This document shows positions 47,106 through 56,047 of a DNA stretch of 64,000 nt, piece by piece (position 1 is the stretch's first letter; each line of letters starts with the position of its first letter). The notes beneath the pieces were generated by a model. The model saw nothing but the letters and a program-made list of their open reading frames with translations, did not search any database and was not told where the DNA came from. The stretch lies in contig NZ_CP022372.1 in NCBI RefSeq assembly GCF_002220095.1, positions 4,436,501 to 4,500,500 on the forward strand, read 5' to 3'. Source of the stretch: Bosea sp. AS-1 (GTDB lineage Bacteria > Pseudomonadota > Alphaproteobacteria > Rhizobiales > Beijerinckiaceae). A program made the position numbers and the translations under genes.

Positions 47106-47360
47106 TCACTTCCGCGCCGCGAAGAGCCGCATCAGCAGCCAGAGCGGCACGACGATCAGCGCACCGGCGATGACCCAGTCACCGACCTCACGGACAGCGC
47201 CGAAGCCGAGCCCGGTGATCGAGCGAACGAAGCGGGCGGCGGCCTCGTAGAGGCCGCGCGGCGACAGGCCCAGAAAAGCCATGGCCGCGCCGACGAGCAG
47301 CGAGATGAAGATCAGCCTGACGAGCACGCTGAGCGGCGAGCCGCCGATGAACCGTTCCAT
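47106..47360 (-). CDS. DUF6460 small membrane protein
   Basis: 84 aa. Begins MERFIGGSPLSVLVRLIFIS and has two hydrophobic helices (VLVRLIFISLLVGAAMAFLG and WVIAGALIVVPLWLLMRLF) around a short amphipathic part (LYEAAARFVRS). Recognised as the alphaproteobacterial DUF6460 family, function unknown. It ends 9 bases from the convergent pyrD. Confidence 0.82.
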   Translation of the reverse strand: MERFIGGSPLSVLVRLIFISLLVGAAMAFLGLSPRGLYEAAARFVRSITGLGFGAVREVGDWVIAGALIVVPLWLLMRLFAARK

Positions 47361-47516
47361 GAACCCCTGGCCATCCTGTTACGCGCCCGCCTCCTGGAGG
47401 AGCGCTTCCCGAGCGTCTTAACCTGAAACCCGCCACGCTTGAACGGCGGCTGAATGCCGTTTGCACAGCCGCGCGACATCAGACCACCGGGCGCGATCAC
47501 ATTGGTTGGACAATCC

Positions 47517-48197
47517 TCAGGCCGTCGCGCCAGTGCCCGTCGTCGCCCAGGCGGTGCCGGCGATCTTCGAGGCGGCGATCACGGCCTGGGTGCGGCTGTC
47601 GACGTCGAGCTTGGTCAGGATCGCCGAGACATGCGCCTTCACTGTCGCTTCCGAGACGCCAAGCTCATAGGCGATCTGCTTGTTGAGGAGTCCCTCCGAC
47701 AGCATCATCAGCACGCGCACCTGCTGCGGCGTCAGGGTCGAGAGACGGCGGACCATGTCAGCCACCTCGGCGTCGACGGGGGCGGTGAGATCGACGCCGG
47801 GCGGAGTCCAGACGCCGCCATCGAGCACGGCTTGGATCGCCTCGCCCATCTGCGGGACATCGGCCGTCTTCGGCAGGAAGCCGAGCGCGCCGAACTCGAT
47901 GCAGCGGCGGATCACGGCTGGGTCGTCATTGGCCGAGACGACGATGACCGGGATCTCGGGATGGTCGGCCCGCAGGAAGAGCAGGCCGGAAAAGCCCTGG
48001 ACACCGGGCATGGTGAGATCGAGCAGGACGAGATCGGCGTCGCCGCCGCTTGCCAGCGCCTCGGTCAGGGCTTCGAGCGAACCGACCTCGCTGACCTCCG
48101 CGCCGGAGATGGCTTGCGAGACGGCCTGCCGCAGGGCACCGCGAAAGAGCGGATGATCGTCGGCGATGACGATGCGTGTCGAAGGCTGCTTGCTCAT
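47517..48197 (-). CDS. LuxR-family (NarL/FixJ type) response regulator
   Basis: 226 aa from ATG 48197. Receiver domain with acidic pocket IVIADDHPLFRGAL, phospho-acceptor Asp in LVLLDLTMPG and the conserved Lys in FLPKTAD. C-terminal HTH LLNKQIAYELGVSEATVKAH. The frame is open further to 48287, but conserved sequence starts here. No kinase is adjacent; the orphan kinase at 43320-44777 is a possible but unproven partner. Confidence 0.92.
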   Translation of the reverse strand: MSKQPSTRIVIADDHPLFRGALRQAVSQAISGAEVSEVGSLEALTEALASGGDADLVLLDLTMPGVQGFSGLLFLRADHPEIPVIVVSANDDPAVIRRCIEFGALGFLPKTADVPQMGEAIQAVLDGGVWTPPGVDLTAPVDAEVADMVRRLSTLTPQQVRVLMMLSEGLLNKQIAYELGVSEATVKAHVSAILTKLDVDSRTQAVIAASKIAGTAWATTGTGATA

Positions 48198-48317
48198 CGC
48201 GCCCCTCCCAATTGCCCCTGTTGCGCCATGTGGCCGCGACTCTTCTAGCTTGTAGTTTGCCCCAGGCGCGAGGCGGATCACAAGCATTGCGCGCGCATGG
48301 ACGCAACCCGCACGGCC

Positions 48318-49955
48318 TCAGCCATTGGTCGGCAACAGTGCTTCCAGCACCTCGATATGGTCGGCCTCGTTCGGCGGCTTGTCCCAGCGGATGCGGTTGA
48401 TGCGCGGGAAGCGCATGGCGAGGCCGGATTTGTGCCGGGTCGAACGCTGCAGCCCCTCGAAGGCGACTTCGAAGACCAGCCCGCTCTCGGCCGTATGCGT
48501 CACCTCCCGCACCGGGCCGAAGCGGTTCAGCGTGTTCTTGCGGACATATTTGTCGATCTCGAGCAATTCCTCGTCGGTGAAGCCGAAATAGGCCTTACCG
48601 ACCGGGACGAGCTCGAGCTCACCGTCCTCACTGAGGCGCCAGACGCCGAAGGTATAATCGGAATAGAAGGAGGAACGCTTGCCGTGGCCGCGCTGGGCAT
48701 ACATCAGCACGCAGTCGACAAGGCGGGCGTCGCGCTTCCATTTCCACCAGTAGCCCTTCGGGCGACCGGGCAGATAAGGCGAATCGCGACGCTTGATCAT
48801 GCAGCCTTCGACCGCTTCGGCATCGGCGCCAGCGCCGGCCGAGGCCGGATCGGCCCGGGCCGCGGTCAGTTTCTCCCAGGAGGCGAAGGAGATCAGCGGC
48901 GAGAGATCGAAGCGGATGCTGGCGAGCCGGCCCAGAAAGGCATCGAGACGCTTGCGCCGCTCTTGGAAGGGCAGATGGCGGATATCCTCCTCACCATCGA
49001 CAAGCAGATCGTAGACGCGGATATGGGCCGGGAACTCGCCCAGCATCTTCGCCGTCACCGTCTTGCGATTCAGTCGCTGCTGCAACGTATTGAAGCTCTG
49101 CACCGTGCTTTCGCGCATCACCAGCAATTCGCCGTCGAGCGCACCGTCCTGCGTCAATTCCTCGACGAGGTCGGGGAAGGCGCCAGCGATGTCCTCGCCG
49201 GTGCGCGAATAGAGCCGGGTGACGCGGCTGCCATCGGCGCGCCGGCCGCTGGCAGCCTGGACGCGGATGCCGTCCCACTTCCACTCGGCGCTGAACTCGG
49301 CCGGGTCGAGCTTGTCGAAATCACCATCCTCGATCGGATGCGCGAGCATGACCGGGCGGAACGGAGCGGGATCGCGCGCCTCCGGTCGCGGCCCCCTGTC
49401 CTCCAGCCAGGCGAAGAGCTCGACATAGGGCGGCTCCAGCCCATGCCAGACCTGTTCCACCTCATCCGGCAACACATTGCCGATACTCGCTGCCGCCGTC
49501 TTGGCAAGGCGGGCCGAGACGCCGATGCGCAGGGCGCCGGTGATGAGCTTGAGCAGAGCCCAGCGACCGGTCTCGTCGAGTGCATCGAGCCAGGAGGCGA
49601 TGAGGCGCGGCAGATCGGTCTTGCCGGCCTCGCGCAGGCTCTCGACCACCTCGGGCAGATGCGGCACGGCATTGGCGCCGTGGCGAGCCGGCCACATCAA
49701 GGCGACGGTCTCGGACAAGTCGCCGACATAGTCGTAGGACAACGCGAACAACGCCGGATCGGTACGCTCGGCGATCAATGCGCGGATCAGCCCGGCCTTG
49801 GCATTGCGGAAGACGAGACCGCCCGTCATCGCCGCCAGTGCATAGCCGCGGTCGGGATCGGGCGTGGTGCGCAGATAATCCGCGATCAGCGCCAGCTTGG
49901 CGTTGCGGCGCGGTTCATAGGCAAGGCGGTCGAGCAGCCAGGCGAAGCGGTTCAT
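48318..49955 (-). CDS. ATP-dependent DNA ligase of the ligase-associated DNA damage response set
   Basis: 545 aa. N-terminal DNA-binding domain, then nucleotidyltransferase motifs: I with the adenylated Lys in EWKWDGIRVQ, RLYSRTGEDIAGAFPDL, III in LDGELLVM, IV in EGCMIKRRDSPYLPG, V in WWKWKRDARL, and a C-terminal OB fold. Matches in layout the bacterial ATP-dependent ligase family (PP_1105 type, TIGR04120) that co-occurs with a specific exonuclease, DEXH helicase and phosphoesterase; all three are within 9 kb here. Likely a repair ligase, not the replicative NAD-dependent enzyme. Confidence 0.92.
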   Translation of the reverse strand: MNRFAWLLDRLAYEPRRNAKLALIADYLRTTPDPDRGYALAAMTGGLVFRNAKAGLIRALIAERTDPALFALSYDYVGDLSETVALMWPARHGANAVPHLPEVVESLREAGKTDLPRLIASWLDALDETGRWALLKLITGALRIGVSARLAKTAAASIGNVLPDEVEQVWHGLEPPYVELFAWLEDRGPRPEARDPAPFRPVMLAHPIEDGDFDKLDPAEFSAEWKWDGIRVQAASGRRADGSRVTRLYSRTGEDIAGAFPDLVEELTQDGALDGELLVMRESTVQSFNTLQQRLNRKTVTAKMLGEFPAHIRVYDLLVDGEEDIRHLPFQERRKRLDAFLGRLASIRFDLSPLISFASWEKLTAARADPASAGAGADAEAVEGCMIKRRDSPYLPGRPKGYWWKWKRDARLVDCVLMYAQRGHGKRSSFYSDYTFGVWRLSEDGELELVPVGKAYFGFTDEELLEIDKYVRKNTLNRFGPVREVTHTAESGLVFEVAFEGLQRSTRHKSGLAMRFPRINRIRWDKPPNEADHIEVLEALLPTNG

Positions 49956-50083
49956 GGCGTCACTCTTCCGCCACGCTCGGTGGATAACCGGCCGCGCCGC
50001 TGCGATTGTCCTGTGCTGCCACGCATCGTTCAGCCACCGTTCATCGACAGTTCCGTAGCGGCACTATCGTCCAAGGGAGATCC

Positions 50084-50860
50084 ATGCCGATGCGTGCCGC
50101 GATGCGGTTCCTTGCCTGGCCTGCCATCGCCGTGACGCTTTCGGTTGGAGCCGCTGCCCAGGCAGCGACCTTCTCCTGCCGCGAGACGCCGATCATCCAG
50201 TCGCATGCGGTACTCACGCCGCTGGCCCAGACCGTCGCGCAGGGGCGCCCGCTCACCATCCTCGCCATCGGCTCCTCCTCGACCGAGGGGATCGGCGCCA
50301 GTGCCAAGGACAGGACCTATCCAGCGCGGCTGCAAACTTTGCTGGCCAAGGCCTGGCCGAAATCGCGGATCGAGATCGTCAATGCCGGCATCGGTGGCGA
50401 GACCGCGCCGCAGACGCTCGCGCGCCTCGAAACCGCCCTGGCGGGGCGCCATTTCGATCTGGTGATCTGGCAGGTCGGCACCAACGACGCCGTCAAGGGC
50501 GGCGACATCGAAGCCTTCCGCGAGATGGTCGGCAAGGGCATCCGGTTGGTGAAGGAGGCGCATACGCCGCTTGCCATCCTCGACCCGCAATTCTTTCCCT
50601 CGGTGCGCGACTCCGAGCGCTACAAGCGCTTCGTGGCGGCTGTCGGCGATGTGGCGCGGCGCGAGGTCGTGCCGGTCTTCACCCGCTACGAGACGATGCG
50701 GGAGTGGCATGACAGCGATGCCGACGCCTTCAAGGCGGCGCTCTGGACCGACGGCTTCCACATGAGCGATGCGGGCTATGACTGCCTCGCCCGCGACATG
50801 GCGAATGCGCTGGTCGGCATGGCAGCCCCTGCCCGCCCGGTCGTGGCGGAGACGCGCTGA
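50084..50860 (+). CDS. Secreted SGNH/GDSL-type hydrolase
   Basis: 258 aa from ATG 50084, with AAGGGAGA just upstream. Signal peptide (RFLAWPAIAVTLSVGAAAQA) and SGNH blocks: nucleophile in AIGSSSTEGIGAS, Gly in NAGIGGETAPQTL, Asn in WQVGTNDAV, and Asp-x-x-His in TDGFHMSDAGY. Periplasmic esterase/lipase or acyl-carbohydrate deacetylase; the substrate is unknown. It lies between the ligase and exonuclease genes, on the opposite strand to both, and is probably unrelated to repair. Confidence 0.88.
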   Translation: MPMRAAMRFLAWPAIAVTLSVGAAAQAATFSCRETPIIQSHAVLTPLAQTVAQGRPLTILAIGSSSTEGIGASAKDRTYPARLQTLLAKAWPKSRIEIVNAGIGGETAPQTLARLETALAGRHFDLVIWQVGTNDAVKGGDIEAFREMVGKGIRLVKEAHTPLAILDPQFFPSVRDSERYKRFVAAVGDVARREVVPVFTRYETMREWHDSDADAFKAALWTDGFHMSDAGYDCLARDMANALVGMAAPARPVVAETR

Positions 50861-50864
50861 TCCT

Positions 50865-51935
50865 TCAGGCTGCGGGCACATCGGCAGCCTCCCCTTCGCT
50901 CTCCGCCTCGCCCTCGTCGCCATAGCCGACGAGATGCAGCGGCTTGGCTTTGAGGCCCGCCGTGCCGCACCAATGGACGAGCGCCTCGGCCTCGCCATGC
51001 GTGACCCAGATCTCTCCCGCCCGGACCTCGCGGATCGTCGCGAGCAGGTCGTCCCAATCGGCATGGTCGGAGATGACGAGCGGCAGTTCGACACCCTTCT
51101 GGCGCGCCCGCGCCCTGATCCGCATCCAGCCGGAGGCGAAGGCGGTGACCGGGTCGGGGAAGCGGCGCGCCCAGAGATCCTGCGTTGCGCTCGGCGGGCA
51201 GATGACGATCTCGCCGCCAAGCGCCTTGCGATCCAGGCCGGCGACCGTCGCGATCTCGCCGAGCGGGACGCCCTGCTCCTGATAGAATTCCGTGATCTTC
51301 TCGACAGCGCCATGGATGTAGATCGGCCGCTCGTATCCGGCCTCGCGGATCAACGCCATGACGCGCTGCGCCTTGCCCAGCGAATAGGCGCCGACGATAT
51401 GCGTGCGCTCCGGAAAGAGCCTGACCGATTCCAGGAGCTTGCCAACCTCGCCGTCGGCCGGCGGATGGCGGAAGACCGGCAGGCCGAAGGTCGCCTCGGT
51501 AATGAAGATGTCGCAAGGCACCGGCTCGAAGGGTGCGCAGGTCGGATCGCGCTCGCGCTTGTAGTCGCCTGAGACGACGATGCGTAAGGACCGGCTCTCG
51601 ACCGCGATCTGCGCCGACCCAAGGACATGCCCCGCCGGCACGAAGGTGAAATCGACCTCGCCGATGCGAATGACCTCGCCGGGCACGGCCACCTGTTGCG
51701 TACCCGTGAAACCCTCACCATAGCGCAGCGCCATGATGGCCAGCGTCTCGCGCGTCGCCAAAACAGCGCCGTGGCCGGCACGCGCATGGTCGGAATGGCC
51801 ATGGGTGATCAGCGCGCGCGGCACTGACCTCACCGGATCGATATGGACATCGGCAGGCGGGCAATAGAGCCCGGCCGGGGTCGGCACGAGCAGTTCGGCG
51901 GGGCGCCAGCGCGGGCTTTGTCTGGCCAGTGTCAT
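50865..51935 (-). CDS. Ligase-associated DNA exonuclease (metallo-beta-lactamase fold)
   Basis: 356 aa. Metal motif THGHSDHARAGHGAVLAT is the HxHxDH signature; further His/Asp ligands are in PAGHVLGSAQIAV and VVSGDYKRERDPTC. The C-terminal part has a beta-CASP-like layout (ISDHADWDDLLATIREVRA). Corresponds to TIGR04122, predicted to process DNA ends with the ATP-dependent ligase. Its start is only 23 bases from that of the divergent methyltransferase gene. Confidence 0.92.
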   Translation of the reverse strand: MTLARQSPRWRPAELLVPTPAGLYCPPADVHIDPVRSVPRALITHGHSDHARAGHGAVLATRETLAIMALRYGEGFTGTQQVAVPGEVIRIGEVDFTFVPAGHVLGSAQIAVESRSLRIVVSGDYKRERDPTCAPFEPVPCDIFITEATFGLPVFRHPPADGEVGKLLESVRLFPERTHIVGAYSLGKAQRVMALIREAGYERPIYIHGAVEKITEFYQEQGVPLGEIATVAGLDRKALGGEIVICPPSATQDLWARRFPDPVTAFASGWMRIRARARQKGVELPLVISDHADWDDLLATIREVRAGEIWVTHGEAEALVHWCGTAGLKAKPLHLVGYGDEGEAESEGEAADVPAA

Positions 51936-51958
51936 TCTCCTGAGCTAGACCCGTCGGC

Positions 51959-52918
51959 ATGAGCGAGACGGGCAAGACCACGCATCATTCCAGTTCCGGC
52001 GACCCCATGCTCGACCGACGCTACGCCTGGGCGGAAGCCGCGTTCAAGGAGGGCGATGCGCAGGCCGCCGTCGAGATCCTCGACCAGACGCTCGCCCAAG
52101 CCTATCATTTCACCGCCGCCTGGCATCTCTACGGCCTCGCCAAGGAAGCGCTCGGCCAGAAGGAGGATGCCGCGACCGCCTGGCGGCAATGCCTCGACCT
52201 CGACCCCAACGACCATTTCGGCGCACGGCTCGACCTTGCCCGGATCGGTGCCATGCCGGCCGAGGAGGCGACCTCGGAGAACTTCTCCGGCGCGCTCTTC
52301 GACGGTTACGCCGAACGCTTCGACAGCCATCTGACCGAGGCCCTGCATTACAATGCCCCCGCCCTGCTGAAGGATGCGCTGAGGCGCTGCTGTGACAACG
52401 CCGGGCGGCCGTTCCGGTTCGGTGTGGTCTACGACCTCGGCTGCGGCACCGGGCTGATGGGCGAGGCGATCCGTGCCGAGAGCGGCTTCCTTGCCGGCTG
52501 CGATCTCTCGCCACGGATGGTCGCGCGGGCGCAGGCGAAGTCGCGCGGCGACGGCACGCCGCTCTACGACAAGCTCGCCGTCGCCGGTTTGACAGCCTTC
52601 CTGACAAGCCGCCCCGACCAGTCGGCGGATCTGGTGATCGCGGCCGACGTCTTCGCCTATCTCGGCGAGCTGCGGCCGAGCTTCGCCCAGAGCGCGCGGG
52701 TCCTCAAAGCCGGCGGCCTCTTCGCCTTCACGGTGCAGAGCCATGAGGGCGAGGGCGTGGTGGTGGGAGCGGATCGGCGGTTCGCGCATGCGGAGAGTTG
52801 GCTGAGGCAGAGATTGGACGAGGCTGGTCTCTCCCCGATACTGATCGAACCCGCCAGCACGCGGCAGGATCGCGGCGTGCCCGTGCCGGGTCTGCTGGTC
52901 GTGGCGGAAAAGCACTGA
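51959..52918 (+). CDS. TPR-containing SAM-dependent methyltransferase (COG4976 type)
   Basis: 319 aa. Two TPR-like helical repeats at the N-terminus (AEAAFKEGDAQAAVEILDQ; HLYGLAKEALGQKEDAATAW), then NFSGALFDGYAERFDSHL and SAM motif I VVYDLGCGTGLMGEAIRAE. COG4976-type predicted methyltransferases are of unknown target. Divergent from the exonuclease and convergent with DUF1232 (20 bases). Cytoplasmic. Confidence 0.88.
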   Translation: MSETGKTTHHSSSGDPMLDRRYAWAEAAFKEGDAQAAVEILDQTLAQAYHFTAAWHLYGLAKEALGQKEDAATAWRQCLDLDPNDHFGARLDLARIGAMPAEEATSENFSGALFDGYAERFDSHLTEALHYNAPALLKDALRRCCDNAGRPFRFGVVYDLGCGTGLMGEAIRAESGFLAGCDLSPRMVARAQAKSRGDGTPLYDKLAVAGLTAFLTSRPDQSADLVIAADVFAYLGELRPSFAQSARVLKAGGLFAFTVQSHEGEGVVVGADRRFAHAESWLRQRLDEAGLSPILIEPASTRQDRGVPVPGLLVVAEKH

Positions 52919-52938
52919 ACCGAATTCCGCTCGGGCGG

Positions 52939-53316
52939 CTAGCGGAAATGCCGCAGAGCCCAAAAGCCCAGAGCGGCCAGGCCCAGCAGCCAAACGAGAA
53001 CGATGACCGCTGCCCCCGACAAGCTGCGCGGGCGCCCGGCGCGCGCGTCGGCCCGCTTCCGGAAATCGCTCATGAGTTTTGCCGGGATGAGGCGAACGGC
53101 CAGGGCGATGCCGGCGGGCACGATCAGCAGATCGTCCAGGTAGCCCAGCACCGGAATGAAATCCGGTATGAGGTCGATCGGGCTCAGGGCGTAGGCCGCG
53201 ACGGCAGCGGCAACCATCTTCGCGATCAGCGGCGTCCGCGGATCGCGGGCAGCAATCCAGAGGGCGACGGCGTCGCGCTTGAGCCGCCGCGCCCATTGCT
53301 TGACTCGCTCCAGCAT
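52939..53316 (-). CDS. YkvA-like DUF1232 membrane protein
   Basis: 125 aa from ATG 53316. The DUF1232 core reads YALSPIDLIPDFIPVLGYLD, followed by DDLLIVPAGIALAVRLIP; a C-terminal membrane helix (GAAVIVLVWLLGLAALGFW) is present. YkvA-type proteins are widespread small membrane proteins of unknown role. The start is 244 bases from that of the divergent helicase gene. Confidence 0.88.
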   Translation of the reverse strand: MLERVKQWARRLKRDAVALWIAARDPRTPLIAKMVAAAVAAYALSPIDLIPDFIPVLGYLDDLLIVPAGIALAVRLIPAKLMSDFRKRADARAGRPRSLSGAAVIVLVWLLGLAALGFWALRHFR

Positions 53317-53560
53317 TGCGGCGGCATCGCATGAACCAGACGACCTGCAAAGGGGTGGCAACGCCCCTGCCATGGGAATCTGGATCCCGGCCTGCGCCGC
53401 TGCTCAACTCGGCGACCTCCGATTGGCCTGCACATCCGCCCAGGGACCCGAGCCTTCTCGCCTGATCCGTCACCGATCTGAACTGCTGCTTCGCGAGTCC
53501 TTGCGGCAGCGGTTATATTCCCCTTTCGTTCTCACACGCCCCGACCTATCTTCGGCCGGC

Positions 53561-56047
53561 ATGGCCGCGCCCTCCCCACTCCCTCCCGCCTTCGAGGCCT
53601 GGTTTGCCGGTCGTGGCTGGAGCGTGCGACCGCATCAGCTCGCCCTGCTGGAGGAAGCTCGTGCCGGTCGCTCGACGCTGCTGGTCGCACCGACTGGCGC
53701 CGGCAAGACACTCGCCGGATTCCTGCCCTCGCTGGTTGAACTGGCCGAACGCGGCGGAAAGCATGACGGCCTGCACACGCTCTATATCTCGCCGCTGAAG
53801 GCGCTCGCCGTCGATATCGCCCGCAATCTCGAAGCCCCCGTGCGCGAGATGGGCTTGCCCATCTCGATCGAGACGCGCACCGGCGACACCTCCGCCGCCA
53901 AGCGCACACGCCAGATCCAGCGCCCGCCCGATATCCTGCTGACGACGCCGGAGCAGCTCGCGCTGCTGGTCTCGCATCGTGACGCGGCTCCGTTCTTCTC
54001 GAGCTTGCGCCGCATCGTACTCGACGAATTGCACGCGCTCGTCACCTCCAAGCGCGGCGACCTGCTCGCGCTCGATCTTGCGCGCCTGAAGGCTTTGGCG
54101 CCGCAGGTTTCGGCTGTCGGCCTTTCCGCCACGGTGCGGGAGCCCGCCGACCTGCAACGCTATCTGGGCGGTGCCGAGACGCCGGCCGGACTCGTTACCG
54201 TCGCAGGCGGCGCCAAGCCGCGCATCGGCATCCTCGACACGGAACGCAGCCTACCGATCGCCGGCCACACGACCTTGCATGCGATGGCCGAGGTCTACGA
54301 AGCGATCCGCACGCACAAGCTGACGCTCGTCTTCGTCAACACGCGCATGCAGGCGGAATTCGCCTTCCAGGCGCTGTGGAACCTCAACGACGACAACCTG
54401 CCGATCGCGCTGCATCACGGCTCGCTCGACGCCCAGCAGCGCCGCAAGGTCGAGGCGGCGATGGCCGATGGACGGCTCAAGGCCGTGGTCTGCACCGCGA
54501 CGCTCGATCTCGGCATCGACTGGGGCGATGTCGATCTCGTCGTCAATCTCGGCGCCCCCAAAGGGGCGAGCCGGCTGATCCAGCGTATCGGCCGCTCGAA
54601 CCACCGCATGGACGAGCCCTCGGAGGCGCTGCTGGTGCCCTCCAACCGCTTCGAGCTGCTGGAATGCCGGGCCGCGCTGGAAGCCGTGCATGAGGCCGCG
54701 CAGGACACGCCGCCGCTGCGCATCGGCGCGCTCGACGTGCTGGCCCAGCATGTCCTTGGCGTCGCCTGCTCGGACGGCTTCGAAGCCAATGCGCTCTATG
54801 AGGAAGTCCGCACCGCCTCGCCTTACGCCGGTCTCGCCCGCACGGATTTCGACGCCGTCGTCAATTTCGTCGCGACCGGCGGCTATGCGCTGAAGAGCTA
54901 TGAGCGCTTCGCCAAGCTCCGGCAGGACAAGACCGGCCTCTGGCGCGCCAGCAATGCCCGCGTCATCCAGCAATACCGCATGAATGTCGGCACCATCGTC
55001 GAGGCGACCATGCTCAAGGTCCGGCTCGGCCGGGCTCGTGCCGGAAAGCCGGGGCAACCCGGCATGATCACCCGGGGCGGGCGCGTGCTCGGCGAGATCG
55101 AGGAGTATTTCGCCGAGACCATGGTGCCGGGCGACACCTTCGTCTTCGCCGGGGAGGTGCTGCGCTTCGAAGGCATCGTCGAGAACGAGGCGGTCTGCTC
55201 GCGCGCCGCCGCCGGGACCGATCCCAAGATTCCCTCCTATGACGGCGGCAAGTTCCCGCTCTCGACCTTCCTCGCTGCCCGTGTGCGCGCCATCCTGGCC
55301 TCGCCCAGCCTCTGGCATACGCTGCCGGAGGAGGTTTCGGCCTGGCTGCATGCGCAGAAGCGAAAATCACGGTTGCCCAAGCCTGGTGAGCTTCTCATCG
55401 AGACCTTTCCGCGCGGCGGGCGGTTCTATCTCGTCGCCTATCCGTTCGAAGGCCGCCTCGCTCACCAGACGCTCGGCATGCTGCTGACGCGCCGGCTGGA
55501 GCGCGCTCGCATGCGCCCGCTCGGCTTCGTCTGCAACGATTACGGCATGGCCTGCTGGACGCTCGGCGACATGTCGGCGGCGATCGCCCGAGGCGCGCTC
55601 GATCTCGACGAGCTGTTTTCGCAGGATATGCTCGGCGACGATCTCGAGGACTGGATGGCGGAATCGGCGCTGATGAAACGCACCTTCCGCTCCTGCGCCA
55701 TCATCGGCGGACTGATCGAGCGGCGCTATCCGGGCCAGGAGAAGAGCGGCCGGCAGGTGACGATCTCGACCGATCTCGTCTATGACGTGCTGCGCCGGCA
55801 CGAGCCGGACCATATCCTGCTCAAGGCAGCGAGGGCCGATGCGGCGACGGGCCTGCTCGACATTCGCCGGCTCGGTGAGATGCTGACACGGATCAGCGGC
55901 CGAATCGTGCATCAGCCGCTCGACCATGTCTCACCGCTCGGCGTCTCCGTGATGCTCGAGATCGGGCGTGAAGCCGTCTATGGCGAGGCAGCGGACGAGA
56001 TCCTGGCGGAGGCGGAAGCGATGCTGACGGAAGAGGCGATGGCGTGA
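53561..56047 (+). CDS. Ligase-associated DEXH-box helicase (Lhr-like)
   Basis: 828 aa from ATG 53561; the frame is open to 53279, but the extra part overlaps the DUF1232 start region. Walker A APTGAGKTLAGFLP, motif II DELH in VLDELHALVTS, motif III VGLSATV, motif VI QRIGRSNHRMD, then the Lhr winged-helix and core C-terminal domains (TMVPGDTFVFAGEVLRFEG). Corresponds to TIGR04121 in the four-component ligase-associated set. Superfamily 2, expected to translocate 3' to 5' on DNA. Overlaps pdeM by 4 bases. Confidence 0.94.
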   Translation: MAAPSPLPPAFEAWFAGRGWSVRPHQLALLEEARAGRSTLLVAPTGAGKTLAGFLPSLVELAERGGKHDGLHTLYISPLKALAVDIARNLEAPVREMGLPISIETRTGDTSAAKRTRQIQRPPDILLTTPEQLALLVSHRDAAPFFSSLRRIVLDELHALVTSKRGDLLALDLARLKALAPQVSAVGLSATVREPADLQRYLGGAETPAGLVTVAGGAKPRIGILDTERSLPIAGHTTLHAMAEVYEAIRTHKLTLVFVNTRMQAEFAFQALWNLNDDNLPIALHHGSLDAQQRRKVEAAMADGRLKAVVCTATLDLGIDWGDVDLVVNLGAPKGASRLIQRIGRSNHRMDEPSEALLVPSNRFELLECRAALEAVHEAAQDTPPLRIGALDVLAQHVLGVACSDGFEANALYEEVRTASPYAGLARTDFDAVVNFVATGGYALKSYERFAKLRQDKTGLWRASNARVIQQYRMNVGTIVEATMLKVRLGRARAGKPGQPGMITRGGRVLGEIEEYFAETMVPGDTFVFAGEVLRFEGIVENEAVCSRAAAGTDPKIPSYDGGKFPLSTFLAARVRAILASPSLWHTLPEEVSAWLHAQKRKSRLPKPGELLIETFPRGGRFYLVAYPFEGRLAHQTLGMLLTRRLERARMRPLGFVCNDYGMACWTLGDMSAAIARGALDLDELFSQDMLGDDLEDWMAESALMKRTFRSCAIIGGLIERRYPGQEKSGRQVTISTDLVYDVLRRHEPDHILLKAARADAATGLLDIRRLGEMLTRISGRIVHQPLDHVSPLGVSVMLEIGREAVYGEAADEILAEAEAMLTEEAMA

